DNA from: Mesorhizobium sp. B4-1-4
GTDB taxonomy: Bacteria; Pseudomonadota; Alphaproteobacteria; Rhizobiales; Rhizobiaceae
Direction of reading: 5' to 3'
DNA length: 64,000 nt
Assembly (NCBI RefSeq): GCF_006439395.2
Contig: NZ_CP083950.1
Location: 5,879,001-5,943,000 of the forward strand
The position numbers and the translations under genes are program-made. The notes beneath the pieces were generated by a model. The model was not told where the DNA came from. It made no database searches and saw nothing but the letters and a program-made list of their open reading frames with translations. The stretch's first letter is position 1. Each line of letters opens with the position of its first letter. Positions 17,003 through 25,196 of this stretch are shown piece by piece.

Positions 17003-18013
17003 ATGTTGGAAACCCATCAAGTGACTGAACATCACCCCAAACTCGGCGAGTTCGGCTACGCTGGCGACGACCATGTCGTGCCTTTCGAAGTCGGTCCGCT
17101 CGACGTACGCGGCCGCACGGTGCAACTCGGGCCGATGCTCGACGCCATCCTCGGCCGCCATGACTATCCCGAGCCGGTTGCCCGCCTGCTCGCAGAAGCC
17201 TGTGTGCTCACGGTGCTGCTCGGCACCTCGCTCAAATTCGAGGGCAAATTCATCCTGCAGACCCGCACCGACGGGCCGGTCGACATGCTGGTGGCGGATT
17301 TTTCCACGCCCTCGGCGCTGCGCGCCTACGCGCGCTTCGATGCGGATCGGCTCGAGGCACTGGTCGCGGCAGGCGAGACGTCCCAGCAGACGCTGCTTGG
17401 CAGCGGCGTGCTGGCGCTGACCATCGACCAGGGCGCCCATACGCAACGCTATCAGGGCATCGTCCAGCTCGACGGCGAAACGCTGGAAGACGCGGCACGC
17501 ACCTATTTCCGCCAGTCGGAACAGATTCCGACCGACATCAGTCTCTCCGTGGCCAAGCTGCTGACGCCCGGCGTCGGCGGCACGCGCGAGCAGTGGCGTG
17601 CCGGCGGCATCCTGGCGCAGTTCCTGCCGCAGGCGTCCGAGCGCATGCGCGTCCCGGACCTGCATGGCGGCGATGGCGATCCGCGCGAGGAGATCCATGA
17701 TCCCACGGACAATTCCTGGCAGGAATTGCTGGCGCTGCTCGGCACCATCGAACCGACGGAACTGATCGATCCCACGATCGGCGCCGAGCGGCTGCTTTAC
17801 AGGCTGTTCCACGAGCACGGCGTGCGCGTCTTCGGCGGCGTCCCCGTCGCCGACCAGTGCTCATGCTCCAGGGACAAGATCCGCGGCATCCTCGAGGGCT
17901 TCTCCGCGCAGGAGATCAGGGACAGCACCGAGGACGGCGGCATCCATGTCGCCTGCGAATTCTGCTCGAAGCAATATGACTTCGACCCAGCGGAATTCGC
18001 GGCGGCGAAGTGA
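17003..18013 (+). CDS. hslO: Redox-regulated chaperone Hsp33
   Basis: Cytosolic holdase chaperone activated by oxidation. The 336-residue protein has the Hsp33 core (LTVLLGTSLKFEGKFILQTRTDGP is split here as LTVLLGTSLKFEG and FILQTRTDGPVDMLVADFS) and the zinc-binding four-Cys switch: QCSCSRDKI near residue 285 and HVACEFCSKQYDF near residue 318. The start at 17003 gives a normal N-terminus; the frame continues upstream without a better ribosome-binding site. Likely expressed with argD-argF. Confidence 0.93.
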   Translation: MLETHQVTEHHPKLGEFGYAGDDHVVPFEVGPLDVRGRTVQLGPMLDAILGRHDYPEPVARLLAEACVLTVLLGTSLKFEGKFILQTRTDGPVDMLVADFSTPSALRAYARFDADRLEALVAAGETSQQTLLGSGVLALTIDQGAHTQRYQGIVQLDGETLEDAARTYFRQSEQIPTDISLSVAKLLTPGVGGTREQWRAGGILAQFLPQASERMRVPDLHGGDGDPREEIHDPTDNSWQELLALLGTIEPTELIDPTIGAERLLYRLFHEHGVRVFGGVPVADQCSCSRDKIRGILEGFSAQEIRDSTEDGGIHVACEFCSKQYDFDPAEFAAAK

Positions 18014-18022
18014 AATACCGGC

Positions 18023-18168
18023 CTTCTCCCCTTTCACGGGAAGAAGGTGCCGGCAGGCGGATGAGGGCAGCGCAACCTTCGGCAGTGATCGCGCGGATCC
18101 ACTCAGCGCTTGTATGTTCTCACGAGCCGCCGCCCTCATTGCCCTGCCGGGGATTTCTCCCCGTATAG
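18023..18168. repeat. Imperfect inverted intergenic repeat between hslO and apaG
   Basis: The left arm (about 18030-18072) contains ACGGGAAGAAGGTGCCGGCA and GGCGGATGAGGGCAG. The right arm (about 18125-18168) contains GCCGCCGCCCTCATTGCC and CTGCCGGGGATTTCTCCCCG, which is largely its reverse complement. This looks like a member of the rhizobial palindromic repeat families; it lies between convergent genes. Confidence 0.65.
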
Positions 18169-18205
18169 CGACGCCATCGCAGCGGACCTCGCCAATCGCC
18201 GAGGT

Positions 18206-18598
18206 CTAATTCACGGTCCGCTTTGTCCCCGGCAGGTCGAGCGAGAAGGCGGGGATGGCGATGTCGAACGTCTCGCCGCGTTTGTTGCGCATCGTGTAGT
18301 GCCCGACCATGATCCCTGACGGCGTCGAGAGCGGGCAGCCGGACGTGTATTGATAGCTGTCGCCGGGGTTGAGTTCGGGCTGGTCCCCGACAACGCCCGG
18401 CCCGCGCACCTCCTCGACCCGGCCCGCTCCGTCGGTGATGTGCCAATAGCGCGACAGAAGCTGCACGAACTCGTCCGACTGGTTGTCGATCGTTATCTGA
18501 TAGCCCCAGACGTAGCGGTTCTCCGAAGGGTCCGAACGATCCTCGAGATAGAACGGCCTGACCTGCACTTCGATGTTGCGCGTGACGGCGCGGTACAT
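18206..18598 (-). CDS. apaG: ApaG family protein
   Basis: A 130-residue single-domain protein of the ApaG/DUF525 family, a fibronectin III-like beta fold of unknown biochemical role. It shows the family's YVWGYQITIDNQSDEFVQLL, the strand with YWHITDGAGRVEEV, GPGVVGDQPELNPG and YTSGCPLSTPSGIMVGHY. Length is typical. The ATG at 18598 is the first that gives the conserved start; the open frame upstream has no convincing start signal. Confidence 0.93.
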   Translation of the reverse strand: MYRAVTRNIEVQVRPFYLEDRSDPSENRYVWGYQITIDNQSDEFVQLLSRYWHITDGAGRVEEVRGPGVVGDQPELNPGDSYQYTSGCPLSTPSGIMVGHYTMRNKRGETFDIAIPAFSLDLPGTKRTVN

Positions 18599-18815
18599 GA
18601 GCGGCTCCAAAACAATCCGGTACCTTTCGGCGCTCCCAGCGAGCAGGTCAACGTGCGCGTCTTGTCGCGCGTGACCCTGAAAGGCAGGTGGCGGCAAAGA
18701 ATGTCATTTAAGTGACACATGACGATGGTGGTGTGCGCGCACGGGCGACTCGGCGCTCTGCCGACCTGTTGAAACGGCCGTCACGCGCCGTCTTTTCTGG
18801 AGTAACCAGATATCG

Positions 18816-19967
18816 ATGGAACTCACTCTCATAGCCGCCTCGCTCTCGACCGCACTCATCCTTTCAAATGCCGCCAGCATTGCGCTCGCTACCTCACAGC
18901 TGAAACGGCGCACCACGATCGCACCGCCAGCCGGCAGATCGCTGCCGGTGTCGATTATCGTACCATCGCGTGGCGTCGAGCCGTTCACGCACGAGACACT
19001 GGAGCGCGCCTTCTCGCTCGACTGGCCGCGCTATGAACTGATCTTCTGTGTCGCCCATGCCGACGATCCGGTGGTCACGCTGATCCGTGCCGCCATGGGG
19101 CGCTTTCCCAAAGTGCCAGCCCGCCTGTTGATCGGCGATGATCGGATCAGCGCCAATCCCAAGCTCAACAATTGCGTCAAGGGCTGGGAAGCGGCGCGCC
19201 ACAACTGGGTCATTCTTGCCGATTCCAACGTGCTGATGCCGAGGGACTACATTCAGCATTTGATGGCGGCATGGCGGCCGGATACCGGCCTTGTCTGCTC
19301 GACGCCGATCGGTTCGCGGCCCGATGGCTTCTGGGCTGAGGTCGAATGCGCCTTTCTCAACACGCTGCAGGCGCGCTGGCAATATGCCGGCGAGGCGCTT
19401 GGGCTAGGCTTTGCCCAGGGCAAGAGCATGCTGTGGAACAAGCCCATGCTGGATGCCAATGGCGGCATTCGCGCGCTGGCCGCCGAGATCGCCGAGGACG
19501 CCGCCGCGACCAAGCTGGTGAACGGGCTTGGCCTGCGCGTCAATCTCGTTGCCGCGCCTTTCGAGCAGCCGCTCGGCCGGCGCACGCTTGGCGAGATCTG
19601 GTCGCGCCAGGCCCGCTGGGCTCGCCTGCGCCGCGTCACCTTCCCGCTGTTCTTCGCGCCTGAAATCCTGACTGGTGCCGTGGTGCCGCTGCTGCTTGCG
19701 CTGGCCGCGGCGGCAAGCGCCGGCTTCAGCCTGCCGCTCACGGCCATCGCCGTTTTGGCGGCCTTCTACCTTCCGGAATGTGCCCTGGCCTGGTCCAAGG
19801 GCTGGTACCTGTCATCGCGCATCGTCGCGGCGATCATGGTGCGCGACCTCATCCTGCCGGCGATGTGGGCACGTGGCTGGCTCGGCGGCGCCATCGACTG
19901 GCGCGGCAATGCGATGACCATCGGCACCAAGGCGACCGAACTGGAGGAGACGCCGTCGAGCGCCTGA
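18816..19967 (+). CDS. GT21-type ceramide glycosyltransferase (HpnI/glucosylceramide-synthase-like)
   Basis: A 383-residue inner-membrane glycosyltransferase with an N-terminal membrane helix, a cytosolic GT-A domain (about 45-270), and two or three C-terminal membrane helices (about 285-350). The family motifs are SIIVPSRGVEP, an Asp in the NPKLNNCVKGWEAA region, VILADSNVLMP, the acidic EIAEDAAATKLV, and the RQARWARLRR ending that matches (Q/R)XXRW. Agrobacterium and some rhizobia make glucosylceramides with such an enzyme. A role on hopanoid or other lipid substrates is also possible. Confidence 0.82.
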   Translation: MELTLIAASLSTALILSNAASIALATSQLKRRTTIAPPAGRSLPVSIIVPSRGVEPFTHETLERAFSLDWPRYELIFCVAHADDPVVTLIRAAMGRFPKVPARLLIGDDRISANPKLNNCVKGWEAARHNWVILADSNVLMPRDYIQHLMAAWRPDTGLVCSTPIGSRPDGFWAEVECAFLNTLQARWQYAGEALGLGFAQGKSMLWNKPMLDANGGIRALAAEIAEDAAATKLVNGLGLRVNLVAAPFEQPLGRRTLGEIWSRQARWARLRRVTFPLFFAPEILTGAVVPLLLALAAAASAGFSLPLTAIAVLAAFYLPECALAWSKGWYLSSRIVAAIMVRDLILPAMWARGWLGGAIDWRGNAMTIGTKATELEETPSSA

Positions 19968-20001
19968 TAGCCCCGTGCATGAAGCCCCGCGTAGGCAGGC
20001 C

Positions 20002-21192
20002 TTACTTGGTCGCCTGCAACGCCTGCGCGATGTCTTCCAGAAGGTCGTCGGTATCCTCAAGGCCGACCGACAGCCTGAGCGTACCTGGCCCGATGCCGAG
20101 TTCGGCGCGGGCCTCGTCCGTCAGGTTCTTGTGGGTGGTCGTCGCCGGATGCGTGATCAGGCTCTTGGCATCGCCGAGATTGTTCGAGATCAGCACGATG
20201 TCGAGCGCGTTCTGCAAGGCGAAAGCCGCCTGCTTGCCGCCCTTGACGTCGAGGCAGATCAGCGTCGAGCCGCCCGACATCTGCTTCTTGACGATATCCG
20301 CCTGCGGATGGTCGGCGCGGCCGGGATAGATCACGCGGGCGATCTGCGGCTGCTCGGCGAGGAAGTCGGCGATCTTGCCGGCGCTTTCCGTCTGTTGGCG
20401 CACGCGCAGCGGCAGCGTCTCCAGGCCCTTCAGCAGCGTCCAGGCATTGAAGGGCGACAGGCTGGGGCCGGTATGGCGGAAATAGTCGTGCAGGTTCTTG
20501 TCGATCCACTCCTTGTCCGACAGGATCACGCCGCCCAGACAGCGGCCCTGGCCGTCGATGTGCTTGGTCGCCGAATAGACAACGATGTGGGCGCCGAGCT
20601 GCAGCGGCTTCTGCTGCAAGGGCGTGGCGAAGACATTGTCGACGACAAGCCGTGCGCCGATCGAATTGGCGAGCCCGGCGACAGCCGCGATGTCGACCAC
20701 TTCCAGCGTCGGATTGGTCGGGCTTTCCAGGAAGAACAGCTTGGTGTTCGGCTTCACCGCCTTTTCCCAGTTGGCGATCTCGGTGCCGTCGACCAGCGTC
20801 GCCTCGATGCCGTAGCGCGGCGCCAGCGTCTCGACCACCCAGCGGCAGGAGCCGAACAGCGCGCGCGCCGCCACGATATGATCACCAGCCTTGACGCTGC
20901 ACAGAAGCGCGGCCGTCACCGCCGCCATGCCGGATGCCGTGGCGCGGGCATCCTCGGCACCTTCCAGCGCGCACATGCGCTTCTCGAACATGTCGACGGT
21001 CGGATTGGCGTAGCGAGAATAGATGAAGCCCGGTTCCTCACCCTTGAAGCGGGCTTCGGCGGCCTGCGCCGTTTCATAGACATAGCCCTGGGTCAGGTAC
21101 ATCGCCTCGGAGGTCTCGCCGAAGCCGGAACGCAGGGTCCCGCCATGCACGAGGGCTGTCTGAGGCTTCCAGTTGCGCTTCTTGGTGCTCAT
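20002..21192 (-). CDS. metZ: O-succinylhomoserine sulfhydrylase
   Basis: PLP enzyme that makes homocysteine from O-succinylhomoserine and sulfide in methionine synthesis. The 396-residue Cys/Met-metabolism protein has IYSRYANPTV, GMAAVTAALL, FFLESPTNPTLEVVD, the PLP Lys in VYSATKHIDGQGR, and RLSVGLEDTDDLLEDI. The start at ATG 21192 gives the expected MSTKKRNWKPQT N-terminus. It is preceded by a SAM-II riboswitch and a terminator hairpin, which supports the methionine assignment over cystathionine gamma-synthase. Confidence 0.94.
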   Translation of the reverse strand: MSTKKRNWKPQTALVHGGTLRSGFGETSEAMYLTQGYVYETAQAAEARFKGEEPGFIYSRYANPTVDMFEKRMCALEGAEDARATASGMAAVTAALLCSVKAGDHIVAARALFGSCRWVVETLAPRYGIEATLVDGTEIANWEKAVKPNTKLFFLESPTNPTLEVVDIAAVAGLANSIGARLVVDNVFATPLQQKPLQLGAHIVVYSATKHIDGQGRCLGGVILSDKEWIDKNLHDYFRHTGPSLSPFNAWTLLKGLETLPLRVRQQTESAGKIADFLAEQPQIARVIYPGRADHPQADIVKKQMSGGSTLICLDVKGGKQAAFALQNALDIVLISNNLGDAKSLITHPATTTHKNLTDEARAELGIGPGTLRLSVGLEDTDDLLEDIAQALQATK

Positions 21193-21210
21193 TGCTTTTG
21201 TTCCAGACAC

Positions 21211-21242
21211 AAAAAAACCGGCCGCGAAAGTCGCAACCGGTC
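21211..21242 (-). terminator. Intrinsic terminator between the SAM-II aptamer and metZ
   Basis: On the minus strand: stem ACCGGTTGCGA pairing with TCGCGGCCGGT (including G-T pairs), three-base loop, then seven Ts. It lies 18 bases upstream of the metZ start and downstream of the aptamer, as expected for SAM-dependent transcription termination. Confidence 0.75.
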
Positions 21243-21266
21243 CATACGGCCTTGCGGCCCGACGGT

Positions 21267-21321
21267 CCTTTAGCGACTTGTTTAACGTGGCTGCAAGCCG
21301 ACCGGCCAAATCACCACGGGA
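21267..21321 (-). ncRNA. SAM-II riboswitch
   Basis: On the minus strand the core reads CGTGGTGATTTG, then CGGCTTGCAGCCACG, then TTAAACAAGTCGCTAAA. CGTGG pairs with CCACG as P1, and CGGCTT pairs with AAGTCG as the pseudoknot. This matches the alphaproteobacterial SAM-II (metA) consensus. It lies upstream of metZ, a standard target; SAM binding should reduce metZ expression. Confidence 0.88.
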
Positions 21322-21418
21322 TAACGACCCTTTAGACCCGCGCCACGCTTGCGTCAATTGCCGGCTTCATTAAGAGGGTTGTACCAGACCTCGCCCGGCC
21401 TTCGAGCGGAGCTAGACT

Positions 21419-22513
21419 TTGCGGCAGACAGGCATTCTTCCCGATCAGGACATTTCGGCGCTGTTCCAGTCCGGCGCGCTGAAGTCGCCACGCGCGCTCG
21501 ATGCCGACCAGATCCAGCCGGCGAGCCTAGATCTGAGGCTCGGCGACAAGGCTTGGCGGGTTCGGGCTTCCTTTCTGCCCGGTCCCAACCACAAGGTTTC
21601 GGAAAAGCTCGACCGGCTGAAGCTGCACGAGATCAGTCTGACCGACGGCGCCGTGCTCGAAACCGGCTGCGTCTACATCGTGCCGCTGCTCGAAAGCCTG
21701 GCATTGCCAGCCGACATTTCGGCATCGGCCAATCCGAAAAGTTCGACCGGGCGGCTGGACATCTTCACCCGTGTCATGACCGACCGAGGGCATGAGTTCG
21801 ACAAGATCGCCGCCGGCTATACCGGTCCGCTCTATCTGGAAGTCAGCCCGCGCACCTTCCCGATCGTCGTGCGCACCGGCTCGCGCCTGTCGCAGATCCG
21901 TTTCCGAACGGGCAATGCGCTGCTCTCGGAAGCCGAACTGCATGAATTGCACCGCGCCGAGATGCTGGTCGCCACCGAACCGCCGAACATTTCGGGCGGG
22001 GGCATCGCGCTGTCGATCGACCTCAATGGCGACAGTGACGGGTTGATCGGCTATCGCGGCAAGCATCACACCGGTCTCGTCGATGTCGACAAGCGCGCGG
22101 CGCAGGATGTCCTCGATTTCTGGGAGCCGATCCACAAGAGCGGCGCCGGCGAACTGGTGCTCGATCCCGATGAGTTCTACATCCTCGTCAGCCAGGAAGC
22201 GGTACATGTGCCGCCGCTCTACGCCGCCGAGATGACGCCGTTCGACCCGCTGGTCGGCGAGTTCCGCGTCCACTATGCCGGCTTCTTCGATCCGGGCTTC
22301 GGCCATTCGGCGGCCGGCGGCACCGGCAGCCGGGCCGTGCTCGAAGTGCGCAGCCACGAAGTGCCGTTCATCCTCGACCATGGCCAGATCGTCGGCCGGC
22401 TGGTCTACGAGCACATGCTGAAGCGGCCGCAGGCGCTCTACGGCACCGATCTCGGCTCCAACTACCAGGCGCAGGGCCTCAAGCTCTCAAAGCATTTCCG
22501 CGCCGCGCGCTGA
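21419..22513 (+). CDS. dcd: 2'-deoxycytidine 5'-triphosphate deaminase (dCTP deaminase family, double-domain)
   Basis: A 364-residue, dUTPase-fold protein for pyrimidine deoxynucleotide synthesis (dCTP to dUTP, or similar). It has QPASLDLRLGDKAW, SASANPKSSTGRLDIFTRV, the AGYTGPLYLEVSPRTFPI segment near residue 135, and in the second half HYAGFFDPGFGHS, matching the fold's motif again, so it is a tandem two-domain form common in rhizobia. The TTG start at 21419 follows GGAG at seven bases; no ATG gives a complete N-terminus. It is divergent from metZ. Confidence 0.85.
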   Translation: MRQTGILPDQDISALFQSGALKSPRALDADQIQPASLDLRLGDKAWRVRASFLPGPNHKVSEKLDRLKLHEISLTDGAVLETGCVYIVPLLESLALPADISASANPKSSTGRLDIFTRVMTDRGHEFDKIAAGYTGPLYLEVSPRTFPIVVRTGSRLSQIRFRTGNALLSEAELHELHRAEMLVATEPPNISGGGIALSIDLNGDSDGLIGYRGKHHTGLVDVDKRAAQDVLDFWEPIHKSGAGELVLDPDEFYILVSQEAVHVPPLYAAEMTPFDPLVGEFRVHYAGFFDPGFGHSAAGGTGSRAVLEVRSHEVPFILDHGQIVGRLVYEHMLKRPQALYGTDLGSNYQAQGLKLSKHFRAAR

Positions 22514-22526
22514 GGTTTGCACTGCC

Positions 22527-22707
22527 AATCTCCCCCCTCGTGGGGGAGATGCCCGGCAGGGCAGAGGGGGGCGCGAAGGAACGCTGCCTTCGTGTTTTGA
22601 TACACAAATGAAGACTTCCGAAGTCTGAACTTTGATAAAATTGATAGGTCGGCGGGACAGCGCCCCCCTCTGGCCTGCCGGCCATCTCCCCCACGAGGGG
22701 GGAGATC
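22527..22707. repeat. Long inverted intergenic repeat after dcd
   Basis: Arms of about 46 bases separated by about 90 bases. The left begins ATCTCCCCCCTCGTGGGGGA and continues GATGCCCGGCAGG. The right ends with CCATCTCCCCCACGAGGGG, and is its reverse complement with a few mismatches. Each arm also contains its own short palindrome. This is typical of Mesorhizobium intergenic repeats between convergent genes. Confidence 0.75.
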
Positions 22708-22713
22708 ACACTC

Positions 22714-23706
22714 TCAAAGCGCCTTCACGACCACACTCACCGGCTGCTCGATCTCCAGCGGATTGCGCAGCGGCAGTCCGAAATCCCCGGCCTCGATCTC
22801 GAACACGTCGCCGGCCTCGGTCTTGATGCCATCGGCGAAGGACAATGTCGCCGTGCCGAACATATGCACATGCACATCGCCCGGCTGGCGGAACGCCGAA
22901 TATTTGAAATGATGGTGTTCGAGATTGGCGATGGTGTGCGACATGTTGGCTTCGCCCGACAGGAACGGCTTTTCCCACAGCGTCTTGCCGTCGCGCACGA
23001 TGCGCGATGTGCCGCGGATGTCGGAAGGCAGCTCGCCGATCAGGATCTCCGGCCCGAATGAGGCGTTGCGCAGCTTGGAATGGGCGAGGAAGAGATAGTT
23101 CACGCGCTCGGTCACATGGTCGGAAAACTCGTTCGACAGCGTGAAGCCGACGCGGAACGGCGCGCCGTCGTCGCCGATGACATAGATGCCGGCGATCTCG
23201 GGTTCTTCGCCGGCGTCCTTGGCGAACGCCGGTGACTGGAGCGCGGCACCCGGCGCCACCGCCATCGTGCCGTTTCCCTTGTAGAACCATTCCGGCTGCA
23301 CGCCGACCTGGCCTTTCGCCGGTTTGCCGCCTTCCAGGCCCATGCGGAACATCTTCATGGAATCGGTGAGCTGCTCCTCGCCATCGCTGCTGAGCTTCTT
23401 GTGCATGGAATCGCGCGTCGCCGCCGAGCCGAGATGCGTCAGCCCTGTCCCGGTCACATGCAGATGCGCGGGATCGGGATGATTGATCGGCGACAACAGC
23501 CGCCCCTTCTTGTAGGCGGCGTCGAGATCGACCGTCTCGCCGAGCCCCTTGCGATCGATCAGGGTGGCGAGGCCGACGCCGGTGCGGGCGGCCTCCATTG
23601 CCAGCGAATAGACGCTGCGGGCGCCGTTGATGATCCGGGTCTTGCCGCCGCTGCGGGCAACGACACGGATGGTCTCGGCGTCGTCGAGAATTTGCGAGAT
23701 CAGCAT
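22714..23706 (-). CDS. gguC: GguC / AraD1-family protein (FAH superfamily)
   Basis: A 330-residue fumarylacetoacetate-hydrolase-superfamily protein. It has MLISQILDDAE at the start, NHPDPAHLHVTGTGLTHLGS, the acidic YVIGDDGAPFRVGF, GPEILIGELPSDIRG, and a terminal GDVFEIEAGDFGLPLRNPL. In Agrobacterium gguC follows chvE-gguA-gguB, as here. The related AraD1 is an L-2-keto-3-deoxyarabonate dehydratase, so a role in catabolising sugars imported by the adjacent transporter is likely. The start at 23706 follows GAGAGGA. About 200 bases separate it from gguB. Confidence 0.85.
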   Translation of the reverse strand: MLISQILDDAETIRVVARSGGKTRIINGARSVYSLAMEAARTGVGLATLIDRKGLGETVDLDAAYKKGRLLSPINHPDPAHLHVTGTGLTHLGSAATRDSMHKKLSSDGEEQLTDSMKMFRMGLEGGKPAKGQVGVQPEWFYKGNGTMAVAPGAALQSPAFAKDAGEEPEIAGIYVIGDDGAPFRVGFTLSNEFSDHVTERVNYLFLAHSKLRNASFGPEILIGELPSDIRGTSRIVRDGKTLWEKPFLSGEANMSHTIANLEHHHFKYSAFRQPGDVHVHMFGTATLSFADGIKTEAGDVFEIEAGDFGLPLRNPLEIEQPVSVVVKAL

Positions 23707-23903
23707 GATCAGTCCTCTCTCATGTGCCTTGGCATGGCTCCCAGCTGGGCAAACCTTCCCAAGCGCGGCTGGAACGTTGTCCATGCCGCGGGTGAAATTC
23801 TCCGTTCGGATTGCGCTCGCGGGCCTGTCCGTTGAGGGAACTTCTTCGTGCCAGTCGGTTGCCGGCAGCGCCGCGGTGTGACCCGTATGCCTTCCTGGTG
23901 CCC

Positions 23904-25196
23904 TCAGCCCTTGTTCTTGTTGTAGACGTCGAACACCACGGCACCTAGCAGCACCAGGCCCTTGACGACCTGCTGCCAGTCGACATTCACACCCATGATC
24001 GACATGCCGTTGTTCATCACGCCCATGATGAAGCCGCCGACCACCGAACCGATGACCTGACCGACGCCGCCCATCGCCGAGGCGCCGCCAATGAACACGG
24101 CGGCGATGACGTCGAGTTCGCTGCCGAGGCCCGCCGCCGGCACCGCCTGTCCAAGGCGCGCCGCGATGATCAGACCGCCAAGCGCCGACAGCACGCCCAT
24201 GTTGATGAACACGTAGAGGGTCAGCCGCTCGGTGTTGATGCCCGACAGGAGTGCGGCCTTGGGATTGCCGCCCATCGCGTAGATGCGGCGGCCGATCGTC
24301 ATGCGCTTGGTGACGAAGACGAACAGCGCGATCAGCGCAGCCATCACCGTCAGCACGACCGGAAAGCCCTTGTAGGTGGCGAACTGATAGACGAGGAACA
24401 GGACAAGCGCACTGATCACCAGCGTCTTGACGGTGAAGAGCGAGAACGGTTCGGCCTGGTAGCCGTGCCGCTCACGCGTGCGTCGTGCCTTGAGGCCAAA
24501 GAAAATATAAGCCGCCACGCCGATGACCCCGATCACCATCGTCGTCATATGCAGCGTCAGGCCACTGCCGACGATGGTCTTGCCCGCCGCGTTCACGGTT
24601 GGTGCAATCAGCGTCAGCGGGCCGATCAGGTCGGGAATGAAGCCGGAACTCAGCTTGTTGAAGCCATCCGGCAGCGGGCCGACCGAGGAGCCACCGCCGA
24701 GCAGCGCCTGGCACATGCCGCGGAAGATCAGCATGCCGGCCAGCGTGACGATGAAGCTCGGTATTCGATGGTAGGCGATCCAATAGCCCTGTGCCGCGCC
24801 GATGGCACCGCCGATAATCAGGCAGACGATCGACACGACCAGCGGATTGCTGAGCGGGCCCAGGTTCCACGTCACCATCATGTTGGCCGCGAGCGCACCG
24901 ATAAAGCCGGCGACCGAACCGACGCTGAGGTCGATGTAGCCGGAAACGATGACCAGCAGCATGCCGAGCGCCATCACGATGATGAAGGAGTTCTGCTGCA
25001 CGAGGTTGCTGAGGTTCAGCGGCTTGAACAGTGTGCCCGACGTGGTGAACTGGAAGAACACCATGATGGCGATCAGCGCCAGCACCAATCCGTAGTCGCG
25101 CAGATTGGTGACCAGTGCCGAGACCGCGAAGCGTGGCGTGTCCGTCCCGCCATCGGCAGTGGCGGATTGCGGTACGGGAGCGCTCTCTGTGCTCAT
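23904..25196 (-). CDS. gguB: Sugar ABC transporter permease GguB
   Basis: A 430-residue inner-membrane permease of the XylH/MmsB type, with ten or more predicted membrane helices and the family motif MALGMLLVIVSGYIDLSVGS. The late conserved region contains YAMGGNPKAALLSGIN and AAVFIGGASAMGGVGQVIGS. It overlaps the ATPase stop by four bases (ATGA), so translation is coupled. It forms an importer with ChvE and GguA; the expected substrates are galactose, arabinose, glucose or xylose. Confidence 0.93.
   Translation of the reverse strand: MSTESAPVPQSATADGGTDTPRFAVSALVTNLRDYGLVLALIAIMVFFQFTTSGTLFKPLNLSNLVQQNSFIIVMALGMLLVIVSGYIDLSVGSVAGFIGALAANMMVTWNLGPLSNPLVVSIVCLIIGGAIGAAQGYWIAYHRIPSFIVTLAGMLIFRGMCQALLGGGSSVGPLPDGFNKLSSGFIPDLIGPLTLIAPTVNAAGKTIVGSGLTLHMTTMVIGVIGVAAYIFFGLKARRTRERHGYQAEPFSLFTVKTLVISALVLFLVYQFATYKGFPVVLTVMAALIALFVFVTKRMTIGRRIYAMGGNPKAALLSGINTERLTLYVFINMGVLSALGGLIIAARLGQAVPAAGLGSELDVIAAVFIGGASAMGGVGQVIGSVVGGFIMGVMNNGMSIMGVNVDWQQVVKGLVLLGAVVFDVYNKNKG

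Noticed and set aside
20002..21273. Long plus-strand open frame opposite metZ
   Set aside because: It is the antisense shadow of a well-identified gene; high GC keeps antisense frames open. The same applies to many other long antisense frames, for example opposite importer 3 and chvE.
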